A DNA stretch of 64,000 nt from Diphasiastrum complanatum (GCA_029204225.1 CM055093.1:18253041-18317040); one strand, 5' to 3'. Counted from the stretch's first letter, positions 21,101-33,782 are shown. Notes: generated from the letters alone by a model not told the origin. Translations and numbers: made by a program.

Positions 21101-22190
21101 AGCTACTTATTAGCTTCATATGAAGCTTTGACTCAATCATGTTGGTAGGGATTTTTTCGACAAGGGATTGGTCCCACTGAAATGCCCCAACAAGTGAAGG
21201 GCCCACAATACTCTTAAGTGAGTAATTGAGGGCTCACTTTCTCCAATCCCAAGGGCCATCATGAATAATACCTCATACTCCTCAACCAATGAGAGTTTTT
21301 CAAGCTCTTAGGAGTGTGGTTGCAAGGAGAGGCTCATCAATCTAAGCTAATATGTATCTTGTCATGGAATTGGCAAGAGGATGAGGGATGTCAATGCCCA
21401 TTGAGCTTTATAAGGGTCTCTAATCATTCCCATTGACGTGCTTTATAAGGGTCTCTCTTCAGTGGTTTCCATTTGTGCTTTAGCGTGTTTTTTGTTGTTT
21501 TGATATTGATTATCACTTTGGTTGTTGCGGCTCTCTTCAGTTCTTTAGATTCATGCCAGGGGTGCCCTTTTCTTGGATTGGCTGATTTGAAAAACCACAA
21601 TGGGATTTTTTTTTAAATTTCATGAAAACAATACATAAAAAATTGCGATGTGGCTAGCTTTCTCATATGTGTGATTCCATCACTCACTAAAGGGCCAATG
21701 CAAAAATATGTGCTAGCTCCTTTATGGGCAGGTTGGAACCCCTGATTCTAAAATAACTTACATCATTAATATGAATGACTTCTAGTCTTTTACCATCGAC
21801 TTTCTCAATATTCTGAAAAAAAAAAAATCAAAAAAAAAACTCTCAATTCTTGTCTGATTGTGATGTCAATAGATTGGTTAACACATGTAAGTTGCACTTT
21901 TCTTGTCAAGTTGGACCATTGGGAGTAGTCTCCAAAATTTTTCATTATAATCTTGGACCAAAAACCTTCGGACCAAAGTAGTTTGTCAAAAATATAACAC
22001 CATTGCTAGAAATGAAAGTCCTTAAATATCTCGATAGAGTGCCATGAAGAATTTTTATTTATACATTATTTTATAATACTAAATGGTACTTACCAGTCCA
22101 ATTATTATAATCTTCAAATCATTGTACCAAATCATTTCACCAATTGTCCACTTTATAAATCATTTTACCAATTGTCCACTTTATAAGCAT
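18191..22190. other. No recognisable gene
   Basis: I see no domain in six frames. Around 18265-18345 a unit containing GAAGTGGTTTTCTCTCACTTC occurs twice. Open frames at 19.4-20.6 kb (up to 118 codons) lack known motifs. A poor-quality LTR or leader of an old retrotransposon is possible. Confidence 0.4.
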
Positions 22191-23464
22191 CATTTCACAT
22201 TAGACAAATGTTATTAACCATATAAAAAATTATATTGTCTTTCACATCAAAAATGCATTTATTAGAAAAAATGTATATATAATAACTTTTGCCCATTTCT
22301 AATAGACAATAATAATAAATAGTTTTGCACACATGTACATCAAGATAGGTTGTACTTGCAAATACAATTTTATGATAATGAGCTAGATGAATGGTCAAAG
22401 TATCACAATAGGTTCTAATCTCATATAGAAAAGGTTGAAGATCTTAAAATTTTAAATCATTTTATACATAATCATATGCCTCAAAGTCAATGTTGTCTTT
22501 ATCATTATGACGATTATCACTTTGCTCATTTTGGCCTTTATCACAAGTTGGTATTGTTGACCAATGGCTTATCAACATTATCAAATTGGAAAATGAATTA
22601 AAAAAAATTGTTGCTACCTTCATACAAATCATACTAATTTTGGCCATTTTCTCATCAATGAAATTTTATGAGAACAATATCGCTAGAAATAATAAGGTAA
22701 GATCTCACAAACATGAGTGAAGAGAAATTTCAAAACCCAATAGAGAGAAAAAAATGTACAATGTTGTCCGTTAAGTTTAAATATCCTTGAAAGCTTTATT
22801 GCCCTTTGAAAAAAAGGACTCACCATCAATGTCTTCATTGACCATCCTTAACTACCTTTTTTTTCCTTCAATGAAATCTTCTTCATGAAAAATTAGAATA
22901 TAAGTTGGTGAAATTATTCTACAACATCACACACATCAAATTAACTTAGACTAGACAATTTTCATGATGTGACATTCTAGCCACTTGTCAATATAATTCA
23001 AATAAAATTATGTAGGATGACCAAACTTTTTTTGAAATCCAAAACATGGTAGAAAAGCTCCTTATTATATGTGGTAGATGATTTTTCAAATAAGATTAGG
23101 TTGAAAATAGAGTCATCTATAAGCTACCTAGCAAATTCAAGTATAAAATGTGCATTGCTCTCATAGAAGTTAAACACCATTATGTAACACAAACATTCCT
23201 AAGCATAGTTTTGGCTTTTTTATGTTACAAGCCCTTTGTTGGAGCTTGGTGTATTTTGAAAAAGCACATGCTTGAATTAATAATTAAAAGTACTGGTATA
23301 ATGTGTCTTTCAAAATTGTTGCTTGGATTTATAGCTAATATTTAAAAGTTGAAATGTCTTCATTAGACAATTAATCTAAGTAGCTTTTAAAGGTGAGTCT
23401 GTAATATTATTTTGACAATCATGGAATTAAATCCAATCATCTTCAAACATTAGAAGAGTTCCAA
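22191..23464. other. AT-rich intergenic DNA, no gene seen
   Basis: Strongly AT-rich, with short low-complexity frames only. Element B begins just to the right. Confidence 0.45.
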
Positions 23465-23641
23465 ATTTCAAAAGGGGTTCTAAGGAATGCCACGTAGGAT
23501 AAAAAAAAACTCGCCGAATTTTGTAATTCTAGTATCTTACAACCTACATAGTTGAATGGATTTACCTATTTTTTTTTCTGATCTCTCTATCGATATTTGT
23601 TGAGATGTCTAAGTTTAATCTCTCTATCGATATTTGTTGAG

Positions 23642-24007
23642 ATGTCTAAGTTTCATCTACATATTGATCTCCTTGTTGAGAAAGCTCTGATATCCAGAAG
23701 AGGAGCAGTAAAAGGATCCACAGTTTTTGGCACTTTGATTATGGATCACATAATCGACAAAAAAAAAACCTATGATTTGTGGGGTGACAAAAGTTTGTAT
23801 CCACAATTTCAATCAATCACACAACTCATAACGTTTTTGTATGAAGAACGCAACGGTTTATTGGGTTATTGTGAAAGATTGAGGACTTACAGTGTTGCAA
23901 ACTCGGTGCAAATATTCCAAAGCTTAGAGCGTACATTGAATGGTTTACTTGTTGACTATAGAGAAAAAGAGACCATATTATTGCCAAAAAAAAAAAAAAA
24001 AACATAA
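23642..24007 (+). pseudogene. Gene 1 N-terminal exon, element B
   Basis: It starts MSKFHLHIDLLVEKALISRR and contains YDLWGDKSLYP and GLLGYCERLRTY. Element A at 3636-3998 has the matching LHVDLSPEYALLR, VDLWSSGTLYP and DLLGYCENLMLY, so this is the same N-terminal domain. It runs into a poly-A tract (KKKKK) and stops. A 45-bp direct duplication (GAGATGTCTAAGTTT...) lies just upstream. The domain is not one I recognise. Confidence 0.5.
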
Positions 24008-24639
24008 TTCACGTTCGCATAATGTTATATTAAAATTAAACGAAAGCAATGATCAAGTGCAGCAAATTTTCTAGGCATAACGTAGATCATATGATCAATT
24101 AAAAGAAGAAGCTCACATACTAGATAAGAATTAAAAAAATAATAAGAAGGTAACCATTACAGAGTTTTTATTTTGTTAACAATTTGAAAATTTTGTAACT
24201 GGCTCAGTAGTCAATAAAATGAAAAGAAAAATTATATCTCCAGAAAGCTCTTTATGTTTTCAAATCGAATTATAGAGAATAGAAGGTTGTGCAAAACATG
24301 GATCAAATAGGCCAAAAAAAAAAAATCTGGAAGTTTTTTATTTATGAAAAGTTTACAAAATTTTGTTGCCAATTTCAAAATTTTGTAACTTCCTGAATAC
24401 TTAACAGAATCTAAAAATATATATAATTCTAAAAAGCCCTTTCAATGCTCTACAACTTTAGTTATTCAGATCCAATTACAAAGAATAGAAAGGTGGGCGA
24501 AAATTGAATCAAACAGGGCAAAAAAAATTAAAAAATAGAAAATATTGTCCCCACTCATTTTTTGAACGTTTTTGGACATAACTCTCACAAATCACATCCA
24601 TAATGCAAAGCTAACCCTAGCATGCCAACCCATGTTTGT

Positions 24640-26290
24640 ACTGCATGAAGACAACAATAGACATCACAAGGAGTACATGAATATCAAGAGATCGAGAAGA
24701 TTCTAACTGGAAACTTGTACTACCAATTCCTCTTCAGAATGTTCAGTGTTGAATTCACACGTGTGGATTGTCCACAACATGTACTTGTGATCTCCTAAGA
24801 TGTGTAGATGCACCAAGATCAAGACTAGATTGAGATTCAAGATCTATCTTTGATTCTATGGCAAAAACACACTACTACATGCATTCAATCACTTCCAACT
24901 CTCACTCACACGTGTGGGAAGTGTTCCAAAAGTATTCTAAGTAAAAACAAGCTGCTCTCCTCGGGTAGAGAGAGAAAAACCATCATGAGCTCTCGGGTAG
25001 AGAGAGAAAGCTAGAAATTCAATGACACTCAAAATCCACTCAATCTCAAAATCAATTAGATCCAAAATGAGGAGTACAATGATACTAGTAGATTCATGAG
25101 CTACCACTATGCTTAACTATGATTGGATCACACTTTGCCACCTCTTAATCCTATTGGACCATTGATCCATGCACCTCTAAATTCTATTGGACTATATTCA
25201 AGCACACCTCAAATTCCTATTGGACCACACATGGTTCCACCTCTAAAACCTATTGGACCTCTTAAACTTCATCAAACAAAAGCATTACACTTGTCTACAC
25301 TCTAATTGGAACAAGTTTGGCCTCCTACTCTATTTTTGGCCCAATAGTGGCATTACAAGTGGAAATGGATAATTTGCCATCTATGCCAAATTTGACCCTA
25401 TCAACATCCTACACCTAAATGCTTGACTGTGAAATTCTATGAGACCCCTATATCAAACATTTTGATTTACTTTACAATTCTCCACACGTGTGAGATTCAC
25501 TTACAAACTTCTATCATAAAAAATACCAAGCTAGATTTTTGCCAATTTCTCACATTCAGGTGCGTATAATAGAAAAAATAATATATCTTTACATCTTGTT
25601 TGCATGGAATTCCGAGCCAGAGGCAATTGCGAAGGAAGATACTTTCATATTAGAGGATGTGTTGTCTAAAGCAGGTTTACATAAAGGCCACGTTAAAATT
25701 AAAAAAGATGACAAGCTACCAAGTAAAACAGAAAATATTCCATGCAAGCCAAGCATTGCAGGATCCAAAGCTCGTAGATTTTTATCAAATTATTCTGGCA
25801 AACAATCCAAGATTCAATACTCGGTTTGGAAAGAAATCATAGCTGCAACTCAAGATTTCGAAGAAGAAGGTTCTACTCGTCTACACAAAGTAGATTAGAT
25901 AGCATGGTGAAAAGATAAATTTTTAAATATTGATGTACAAATGATACAAAAAACAACCAGTGAATTTGTGGATGCAGTTGGGAGTGCATAGGGTTTAGAT
26001 CATATAACTCATTATATGGTAAGATTTTGATGTTACACTGGTATAGACAAATATGTGCAATTAATTTAGATACTTTTGGTACTGATTTGTATTTTTTTTT
26101 AATGATATGCAGCACATATTACGGCATCATTCAACATACTTTGCAAGAGATAGTGGAAGTTTTAGCATATGGTCATCGCAAGAAATGGCAAGCAAGAGCG
26201 GCATTTCATAAAATTACACATTCACAAAGAACAGCTATATATTGCAACTTTTCCAATGGTTTTACAGAAGAATCCAAATTTGTCATAATA
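24640..26290 (+). pseudogene. Gene 1 C-terminal half, element B (solo LTR inside)
   Basis: Outside the solo LTR it reads as in A: LYCMKTT, then after the insertion RIIEKIIYLYILFAWN, GLHKGHVKIKKDD, KARRFLSNYSGKQSKIQYSV, GLDHITHYM with the same GTAAGA donor, and after the CAG acceptor HILRHHSTYFARDSGS. A deletion of about 14 bp relative to A removes the GMEKSHW block with the presumed catalytic Glu. Stops are also present, so the copy is dead. Confidence 0.55.
24747..25554. mobile_element. Solo LTR with 5-bp target duplication
   Basis: An 808-bp segment begins TGTTGAATTC, ends TTTCTCACA and is bounded by direct TTCAG on both sides (24742-24746 and 25555-25559). Element A has no insertion at the equivalent site. 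Ends, size and target duplication are those of an LTR left by recombination between the two LTRs of a retrotransposon. It is related to the LTR at 33796-34599. Confidence 0.8.
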
Positions 26291-26418
26291 CAAAATCGAC
26301 GAATTAGAAAAAATTTCAAAAAGCATGCAAATTTATACAAGCCAATAGGCAATAGACACACAATGAGATTTTGTATATTTAATGAAAAATTTTACAAAGT
26401 ACAATTCAACAATATCTA

Positions 26419-27220
26419 CTATGCTTCCGATACTTTCTCTAATGAAAGTTGCAACTTAGAATCATGCAACAATTTCCCTCTTTTGTATGGATCCAAGAGC
26501 TCATAGTTTTCATGCTTACTCAATTCAATGTAGGCAGCATACAATGCAAAATGAGATGATCTGAGCATGGAATTCACTAATCTATATCCTAAAATTTTAA
26601 GTGCAATAGTTTTCTTTACAAAAACTATTTTATGCACCTTATTAAAATTATGTCCTCCAAGAAAATGAGATAGTGCCTTGATTGCCATAATCATTGTCTC
26701 ACCATGTTGATGAAACTTTGAATGGGCAACACTTATCTCATTATTCTTGAAGAACTTCAGATAACCCAGTGCATGATCTCTTGAAAATTGTCCAGCAGAA
26801 AATCTCTGCCCTCCTGGACGAATTGCAAAATCATCAAGAAAAATTTGTTTCCTGAAATGAAAAAATCCAAAGTAAGCTCCAGTATATAATCTGACATAAC
26901 GATTCTTCTAGTACATAATAAGATACAAAACTTACGCATTCATCTTTGTCTTCCTTGATTACTGTCTCTCCATCAATATTATGTCCACCTTTCAATGTCA
27001 ATATAGTTGGTGAATAGATAGTTGGTTTTGGAAAACCAAGCTAACTTTGAATTTTGATAAACTCCTCTTCAAAAGGCAGGTCATCTTCTTTATTGTGCAT
27101 TTCCTCCAAAGCCATTTTCAAGCAATCTTTCCCTGAATAAGACTCATCATTATTTACATCGTCAACACCAGGGAGAAGATCATCAGCATCAAAATCAATT
27201 ATATTTGAAAAAAATCTATT
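26419..27220 (-). pseudogene. Second gene of element B, unknown function
   Basis: The upstream exon (about 27220-26936) is acidic (DFDADDLLPGVDDVNNDES, then EEMHNKEDDLPFEEEF). After one stop it continues PTIYSPTILTLKGGHN and ends DKDEC at a GTAAGT donor. The downstream exon (26851-26419) has one extra A near its start but then matches A closely (MLRSSHFALYAAY, KHENYELLDPY). Splice sites are conserved between copies. The acidic N terminus is seen only here because A diverges first. Confidence 0.55.
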
Positions 27221-27224
27221 TTAC

Positions 27225-27740
27225 TTGTACTATCTCATGTTTGAACATTTTCATGTGAATGTGTGCAAATTGTCAAGATATGGTAAAGCTAGCTACATTG
27301 GTGAGCATCATTTTGATGTTGGATTTGTACTAGCATTCTTGGATGTTTTTGTCGATGGAAATGAAGCTATTGGAGGTTCATTATATCACTTATCTATGAC
27401 TAAGTTCTCAAGTGTTGAGCTACTTAGTGCCAATGTTTGGAGATTATCAATTTTTGGTGAATTCATGGTCATTTTCTTGTGTCAAGTAGATCTTGAAGAT
27501 GGACTAGGAAAACTTGCTTGGTTTATGGAGTCATGTGGTGCTGGATTAGTATCATTGATGTACTCACTTACTCATGGATTTCCAAGGGTTGATGGTTTCT
27601 TGTGGCAAGATGGAGATGGAGGCTCATGTCATGTGGATACATGGCAACAAAGGACAAAGGAGGAGGAGACATGCAAACAAATGTTGATCACTCACATTTA
27701 TTGTTTGTTTGTTGTATTTTTTCGAAGAGTTCAAAGTTGA
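27225..27740 (+). other. Open frame of 171 codons, unidentified
   Basis: The frame starts MYYLMFEHFHVNVCKLSR and overlaps the start of the copia RNase H fragment. I see no domain, and it may be chance or non-coding sequence of the copia internal region. Reported because of its length only. Confidence 0.15.
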
Positions 27741-27964
27741 TAGAATGGAGGAATCATCTCATTTATATTCTATGTGATTCTTCATGTCATATTGAGGTGC
27801 AATATCATTTTGTGAGGGAGCCATTCATTACAAAGGAGGTGGAGCTTCAACATGTGTCCTCAAGAGAATGTGTAGCTGATATCTTCACCAAAGCATTGGG
27901 AAAGGACTTGTTCATGAAGCATAGGACATCACTTGGAATGTTACCAAAGTCTATGCTACGTTGA
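27735..27964 (+). pseudogene. Copia RNase H C-terminal fragment
   Basis: HYHFVREPF-like sequence (VQYHFVREPFITKEVELQHV), then ADIFTKALGKDLFMKHRTSL, is the very end of copia Pol. A polypurine stretch GAAGAGGGAG follows at 27963-27972, then TGTTTGAC, the start of a 3' LTR. The rest of the element to the left is missing. Confidence 0.7.
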
Positions 27965-27971
27965 AGAGGGA

Positions 27972-28215
27972 GTGTGTTTGACTTTTCAAAGTTCATAAGT
28001 CTAAATTTCATTTGAATAGACACTTTTTGAAAGTGTGGAAAAATTAGAAGTCGAATTTAAATAGATTCAAATTTAGATGTTGTGTACATTGAATCTAGAC
28101 CCAAAAATAGGAGGGTTTACATTTTGGAGGCCAAGTGGCCAAATAGGGTTTGGACCTACCATAAAAGGATGCAACTCATGGAGAGACATATCTTCTCTCT
28201 TCTCTATCTCATTTC
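27972..28215 (+). repeat. 3' LTR, truncated
   Basis: It begins TGTTTGAC immediately after the polypurine tract and includes a TATA-like CATAAAAGG near 28160. The right edge is unclear because minus-strand copia sequence follows. Confidence 0.45.
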
Positions 28216-28299
28216 GTGCTTATACATAGTTCTCTTGGGCTCTATTATCCATTGGTGTACTATACTTTTGATTGCTTGCAGTTCTATGTGTAGGATGAT

Positions 28300-28995
28300 C
28301 TATACTTGGTCTTGAACCGGAATTTGGTCCAGACTGCATGTTGCTCTTCTTGTCAGTATAGCCTGAATTTTTAAATCTCTTGGATCTAAACTTCTGATTT
28401 TTAAATATAGAGTTTGAGGATCTGATCCTGAGCCTGAGGAGGATGCTGATCTTCTGATCTCTTCTTGTAGGAGTAGTGAAATCACTCTTGATAGAGTGAG
28501 GTGCTCCTGGGTAGAAATTGCCATTACCCAATTTTTGTAGGCTTCAAGTAGACTCAATAATAGAGTCATGAGTGCATCGAAATATTCTATGATTGAGCCA
28601 GTTGCAGTCATCTGCTCCATAAGATTTTTGACGGTGTTGAGATGACTCGAGACACTATCTGCATCAGACATTCCGAGGGTGAAGAATTTCTTCCTCAGAT
28701 GAGGCTTGGAAGTAACGTCTCTGATGTCGTAGAGAGTTGCTAGGATGTCCCATGCATCCTTAGCAGTCTGAGCAGCACGTATGTGGCTGATTTGAGTATC
28801 CTTGATATTGAGGGTGATCATGGCAAATGCTTTGCCATCTCTCAGTCTCCACTTGGTAATGTTGGCTGCATATCCTTCTGGTTTGAGTTCTATGCCATCA
28901 CCGATGTCCACAGTTCCTTGGCTAGAAGTATAACCTTCATTTTGAATTTCCAAAGATGGTAGTTATCTTCATTGAGTTTGTCAATAAGAGATGAA
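28300..28995 (-). pseudogene. Copia Gag, minus strand
   Basis: It reads KLNEDNYHLWKFKMKVILLA, then after a frameshift DAWDILATLYDIRD, KKFFTLGMSDADSV and LSLLEAYKNWVMAIST. This is the UBN2-type Gag order. It lies about 140 bp from a primer site and LTR on its 5' side (29137-29540). Confidence 0.75.
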
Positions 28996-29136
28996 CTGGA
29001 TCCAGTCTGGTTGAACGAGATTGTTGGTAGAAACAACGATTGTCAGAATACTGTTGGCTGCGCGTTTGCTAGAAAGATGTCTTGATAGAAACAAGTCTGA
29101 TAATCCATAGTAGAAATGCAGATTACTGAAATTCTT

Positions 29137-29540
29137 GCTCTGATACCATGTCGTAAAATGTGGGGATGACCGGCTGCGGAAGCTCGAAGCTTTGAGCGTA
29201 GGCGTATAGGAATGGAAACACAACAGTTAGCAGCAGAAATATTCAAGAAGAATGATTCATACAAATTGCGCAAATGAACAATACAGTAGTGAGACAACAA
29301 TTGCACTCTAATTAATATCAACAGTGAGTACAATGGCTTGAAGTAATAACTTCAGCTTGCCAAGTGTGATAACGCTGGATATAGATAACTCTGATTGAAA
29401 AAGGAATACTTACATAGCTTGATTCAGCTAGTATATGTACATTTACAAGTGTCGAGAGACAAATATCTTATAAGTCTTAAATGTCATTTACTCCAGTTTT
29501 GTATATGTACAAAGTTGGTAACCACCCTTAGGATATAACA
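29137..29540 (-). repeat. Primer site and 5' LTR of the minus-strand copia
   Basis: GCTCTGATACCA (29137-29148) is the reverse complement of the iMet primer site. The LTR next to it runs TGTCGTAAAA to GGATATAACA (29149-29540, 392 bp), with TG..CA ends. No partner 3' LTR is seen in the window. Confidence 0.65.
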
Positions 29541-29578
29541 TTCCTAATCATATTAAGACTATCTTGTAGATTTTTAGG

Positions 29579-29731
29579 CAAGAAAAACTTTATGCAAAAG
29601 AATCCAAGTGTGAATTCTTTAAGCATAAACTAGTTTATCTTGGTCATAAGATCACCTCTTTTGAATTGAAGATAGACGAAGATAAAATCAAGGTAGTAGT
29701 TGAGTGGTCAATACCAAAAAAAGTCAAATAA
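29579..29731 (+). pseudogene. Ty3/gypsy reverse transcriptase fragment
   Basis: One open frame of 50 codons reads KLYAKESKCEFFKHKLVYLG, then HKITSFELKIDEDKIK, then VEWSIPKKVK. This is the conserved KCEFF...YLGH...D..K...W..P block that follows the YVDD site in gypsy reverse transcriptase. Nothing else of the element is visible, so it is a small stranded fragment. Confidence 0.75.
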
Positions 29732-30660
29732 GTTAAATCAGTTTTAGAATTTAATATATATTTTGTGTAATTTTATTGAGGATTATACTTGTTGATTGAT
29801 CCATCTTGGTTTGTCTTCACTGTGAAGATCCACATGCATGTTGTATTATTCTACTATCGGAGTGATTCATCTAAGTAATCGATCTTTAATCTTCATCCAT
29901 TTTATTATCCAGTTCTGTAGTTTCTACACAATTTGCAGAAATACTTAGGAACCGCTCAACAGGCAGCTCCAACATATCAAATGACTCCAACGAAAGTCAA
30001 AGGAGCTGAACATGTCGAAGGATGACAATTACTGTTATGCCTGATATGAAGCTAAAGACTTGCCATAACTGCTTCGCAAGTAAATTTTTGAAAAATTCTA
30101 ACTGGATGGATGACAACGCATTACGACTAGCTGCCAATTGCGACTACGACCTGATTAGTTGTCCCATTAGATCAACTTAACTTGCTTTACTATAAATAGC
30201 TAATCATCAAAGACCCACTCAGCATAATTCATTTTTATAGAGTTCTCTTTGAGTATTGTTATTAGCGCTTATTGTTATCAGTGGAAGTGCATCAGATAGA
30301 GTTTTTCAGTTATAGTACTCAGCGATATTTATCTACTATTGGTTTGTGCTCTTATTATCTGATTTGTACATGCTACTTACTGAATCAATCCGTCTCCTTA
30401 TTGTGTTTAATATCATGTCATAATGTATGCTTCTTTGTAGTTATTTGTAACTGATAAATCTCTTATTGTTTCGTCTGTTTTGTTGGATACTTCAACCAAT
30501 ATTATGTGCATCACTTCGCAATCTAAATTGTTTGGCTACAAAATCACTTTGGTACTAATGATTTCAAATTTAGTTGCTAAAAGATTGAACGTGACTTTTG
30601 ACGTTATAGCTTTGTTCAATTATTGATAGACGTAGACATGCATTAGGATTCTTCACACTC
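29732..30660. other. No gene; probably retrotransposon leader or LTR
   Basis: No domain seen. It lies directly upstream of the copia Gag relic starting near 30661 and may contain that element's 5' LTR. I could not locate a primer site. Confidence 0.35.
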
Positions 30661-32748
30661 AAGATGTCGAATGGTGATTCACTTCACGTTAACCAGTTTA
30701 AGAATCTCTTGCAACAGATGGCAACTGTCAGATTGATCATCGACGATCAAGACACAATCATGACATTGCTTTCAAGCTTGTCTTCTACATACGAGAACTA
30801 GGTGATGATCATATTGACACACTCAAATTTAACTCTTACTAGAGTTATCACTATGTTGCTGCAAGTAGACAATTGAAGAAGTCAAGACACCTCGGCGACT
30901 TCATCATCTCATGCTCTATATATCAAGAAAGGCTCAAAACGACAGAAGAATAAAAGCACTAAGTAGTCTACATCAAATCAAAAATTGACACAAAATCAAG
31001 AGCAATTATCAAATTCACAATCGAAGAAGAAGATGTTCTATAAGTATTGCAAATGCACTAATCATGAGATCTAGGATTATAGGGTATCAAAAACAAAGAA
31101 TGTAAATAAGCAACCATATCAACAAGCAAACTCAGTTGCAGTATCATCTCTATCTCCCAATTTTGACATGGGGACGAAGGAGCGTTTATTGTCAAAGTCC
31201 AAAAGACGCGATTCGATAATTCTTGGTTTATGGATTCTGGAGCTATCAACATATGACCAGTCATCATGAGCACTTTCACTCCTACACACCTTACAGAACA
31301 AAGAAATTTGTTCATCTTGGCGATGATAGTACACACACTATTGAGGGTGAAGGCATTGTAAGATTGATGTTCCAACATGATCAATTCAAACTACTATGAA
31401 ATGTTTTGTATGTATCTAAACTCTATTATTAGTAAGCAGAATTATTGATTTAGGTCATAGGGTAGAGTTTGAGTCTGATCAATGCCAAATTATCGATAGG
31501 ACAAATAAGATCCTTGCACGTGGCAAGAGACATGGATACTTATATAGACTGGTGCATTTTTATTCTGACACTAGTCAATAAAGCATTACTTTGGCATTAT
31601 AGGACACTTGAATCATACATCTATGTCGAATATGTCCAGACAATCCCTAGCACTTGATCTCAACTATCCAGCCAATAAAGTCAACCTCCCTGTCTATCAT
31701 AGCTGCATCCTTGTAAAACAGACTAGGATTCCTTTTAGATCAAGTCATAGGCATGCAACAAAAGATGTTCTAGATGTTGTTCATTTAAATATATGTGGTC
31801 CAATGCAAACTCTGTTGTTGCTTGATGCAAAGTATTTCATTACCTTCATTGACGAATATTCGAGAAGAACAGCTATTTATTTTATTAAGCGGAAATCAGA
31901 GGCTTTAAAAAAAAATTGACAATTCAAAGAGTGTGCAGATATGGAAACTAGTAAAAGAATTAGAGCACTGAACGAGGGAGAGTACATCTCTACTGAATTT
32001 AAGGAGTATTGCCTTAACAACGGTATTGGGCAACAATACATTACCTCCTATTCACCTAAATCAAATGCATTTGCTAAGAGAAAGAACATAACCTAGTCGA
32101 ATCGACCAAGTGTATGCTTGCTCATGTAACTCTTCCGAAATCCTTCTAGGCTAAAGTTGTTTCCATTGCAGCCTATATTCATAACATATATACGACAAAA
32201 GGTGTCTCAAACAAAAAACTTATAAAGTTTGGACGGGCTCCAAACCATGGTTATCAAATTTACGAGTTTTTGGATGTATCACTTATGCACGGATACCGCA
32301 AGACTCAGGAAGAAGCTCGATTTCTAGAGTACTGAATCTATTTTCATCAGCTACACTACTTTAGATAAAGCTTATAAGTTGTATGATCATGTCGAGTCAA
32401 AGATATTCACCAGTCGGGATATCGTCTTTATCGAAGATCAGTTTATCGACCTCAAAGGCAAGGGCAAAGCTCATATAGTCGAACTATCGGGCTCTCCCAA
32501 ACTATCGAACACTTATGTTTCTAAGTCGACTAATACCTATTGAAGGTCCTAGCTCATCCACTGAAGACAAACAACTTATCAACAATGAATCCGAAAAAAA
32601 TGATGTTGCAGCTCAGCAATTACAGCATGATGAAAATAATCAACTTCGTTCATTACCCAGAAGATCGACAAGAGAATGCAAACCACCTATAAGATATATC
32701 ATCGGAGTCTACAGCCTACCTTGTTCAAGAGACAATGAATTTATTTGA
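30661..32748 (+). pseudogene. Old copia Gag-Pol relic
   Basis: In order: Gag tail (MSNGDSLHVNQFKNLLQQMA, then LLSSLSSTYEN), a degraded zinc-knuckle region, protease (WFMDSGA-like with a changed neighbourhood), integrase (VVHLNICGPMQTLLL, YFITFIDEYSRRTAIYFIK, then NEGEYISTEFKEYCLNNGI), and a C-terminal region ending SLPRRSTRECKPP. Many stops and frameshifts occur, and reverse transcriptase is absent. It is among the oldest copia copies here. Confidence 0.7.
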
Positions 32749-32816
32749 AAATTCCTATTGGCCCACATTACCCAAATGCTACGAACTATTGCAAACAATG
32801 CGTCAATAAAATACAG

Positions 32817-33165
32817 ATTTTATTGATGTGTTAAATAGACTATGTGAAACACAGCACAACAACAATGATTTAAATTGGCTAAATAGTCATTGCTACATAC
32901 CATATTTATCTGTTCCATTTATTTTTCAATCTATCGACATATGTTCTAATATATGTAGCAACAAAATTTCAATGCCTGATAATCCCGCCCAAACTGTCGC
33001 ACTCCTGAAAACAATACAAGCTAAAATTGGATTGCTCATTGAAATTGTGGCACAAATATTGATATTGAAAATGGACTTGTTAATGGTGTAGATGATATTT
33101 TTCAAACAAAAACATCAAAGACTTTCCAATCATGTCCTTGTCTTTCAGATTTTCAATGGTGACTA
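32817..33165 (+). pseudogene. Helitron-type PIF1 helicase fragment
   Basis: The frame reads FIDVLNRLCETQHNNNDLNW, then DNPAQTVALLKTIQAKIGLL, and after a one-frame shift NIDIENGLVNGVDDIF. The series F-x-x-LLNR...D, followed later by N-x-D-x-x-x-GLVNGA, is the C-terminal part of the PIF1-like helicase of Helitrons. The shift and the lack of other domains make it a fragment. A host PIF1 gene is the alternative. Confidence 0.55.
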
Positions 33166-33780
33166 AAGCTGATCTAAAGATTCCTAAAAAAAAGTACGAA
33201 TGATAGTATGTTCTATTTGCGAGTTGTTAAAATCTGCCAAGCAATTTGCAAAGACTTGAGTTGCACAAATGATTCACAACTAGGGTATCGAAAAACTCAC
33301 CTTTGAAAATAGAGAGCAACCGATGAAGGTGGATCCAACCACGTGGGCGGTGAAACCTGTCACTCCTAAAGTTGCTAATGATTCTATCGATCACATTATT
33401 GATCATCCCAAGCAAGTCAAGGGATAAAAAAAAAAACCAGGTGGGCACACCTACCTACCCTCAAAAATTGGATCCATACATCAACAAGCCTTCGGGGCTT
33501 GGTCTTCTCAATCTACACTTGATACTCTTTCCAACAATGTCTACTTGGGCTAAATGGATCAAAGATGAGTTTGCTACAAAATTCAATATGGGTGCAACTC
33601 ACACATGGCCTGTACTTTCCATTATTTAAATGCTCACATATGATCCAAGAAATCACTCAAAACAAGCAATCATTATCCAATTTGAAACTAGAAGACAATC
33701 GGGATCCAAGAGACTCTCAAACCTAGAATTCTCACTCAAGATCTTGCTTCATAGAGATCAAACTTCATGCATGCATGTAC
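33166..33780. other. No gene recognised
   Basis: Only short frames. The right part should be the internal 5' leader of the minus-strand retrotransposon whose primer site follows. Confidence 0.35.
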
Positions 33781-33782
33781 CT

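Larger units (their letters stand above)
23465..27222 (+). mobile_element. Element B: second copy of the RAG1-like two-gene transposon
   Basis: It shares with element A the left-end motif, the N-terminal exon, the 3' half of gene 1 with the same intron, and the convergent gene 2. The segment of A from about 4100 to 5270 (first catalytic Asp) is replaced by unrelated AT-rich sequence at 24008-24620. An 808-bp solo LTR interrupts it. Its gene 2 extends about 200 bp further upstream than in A. Confidence 0.55.
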
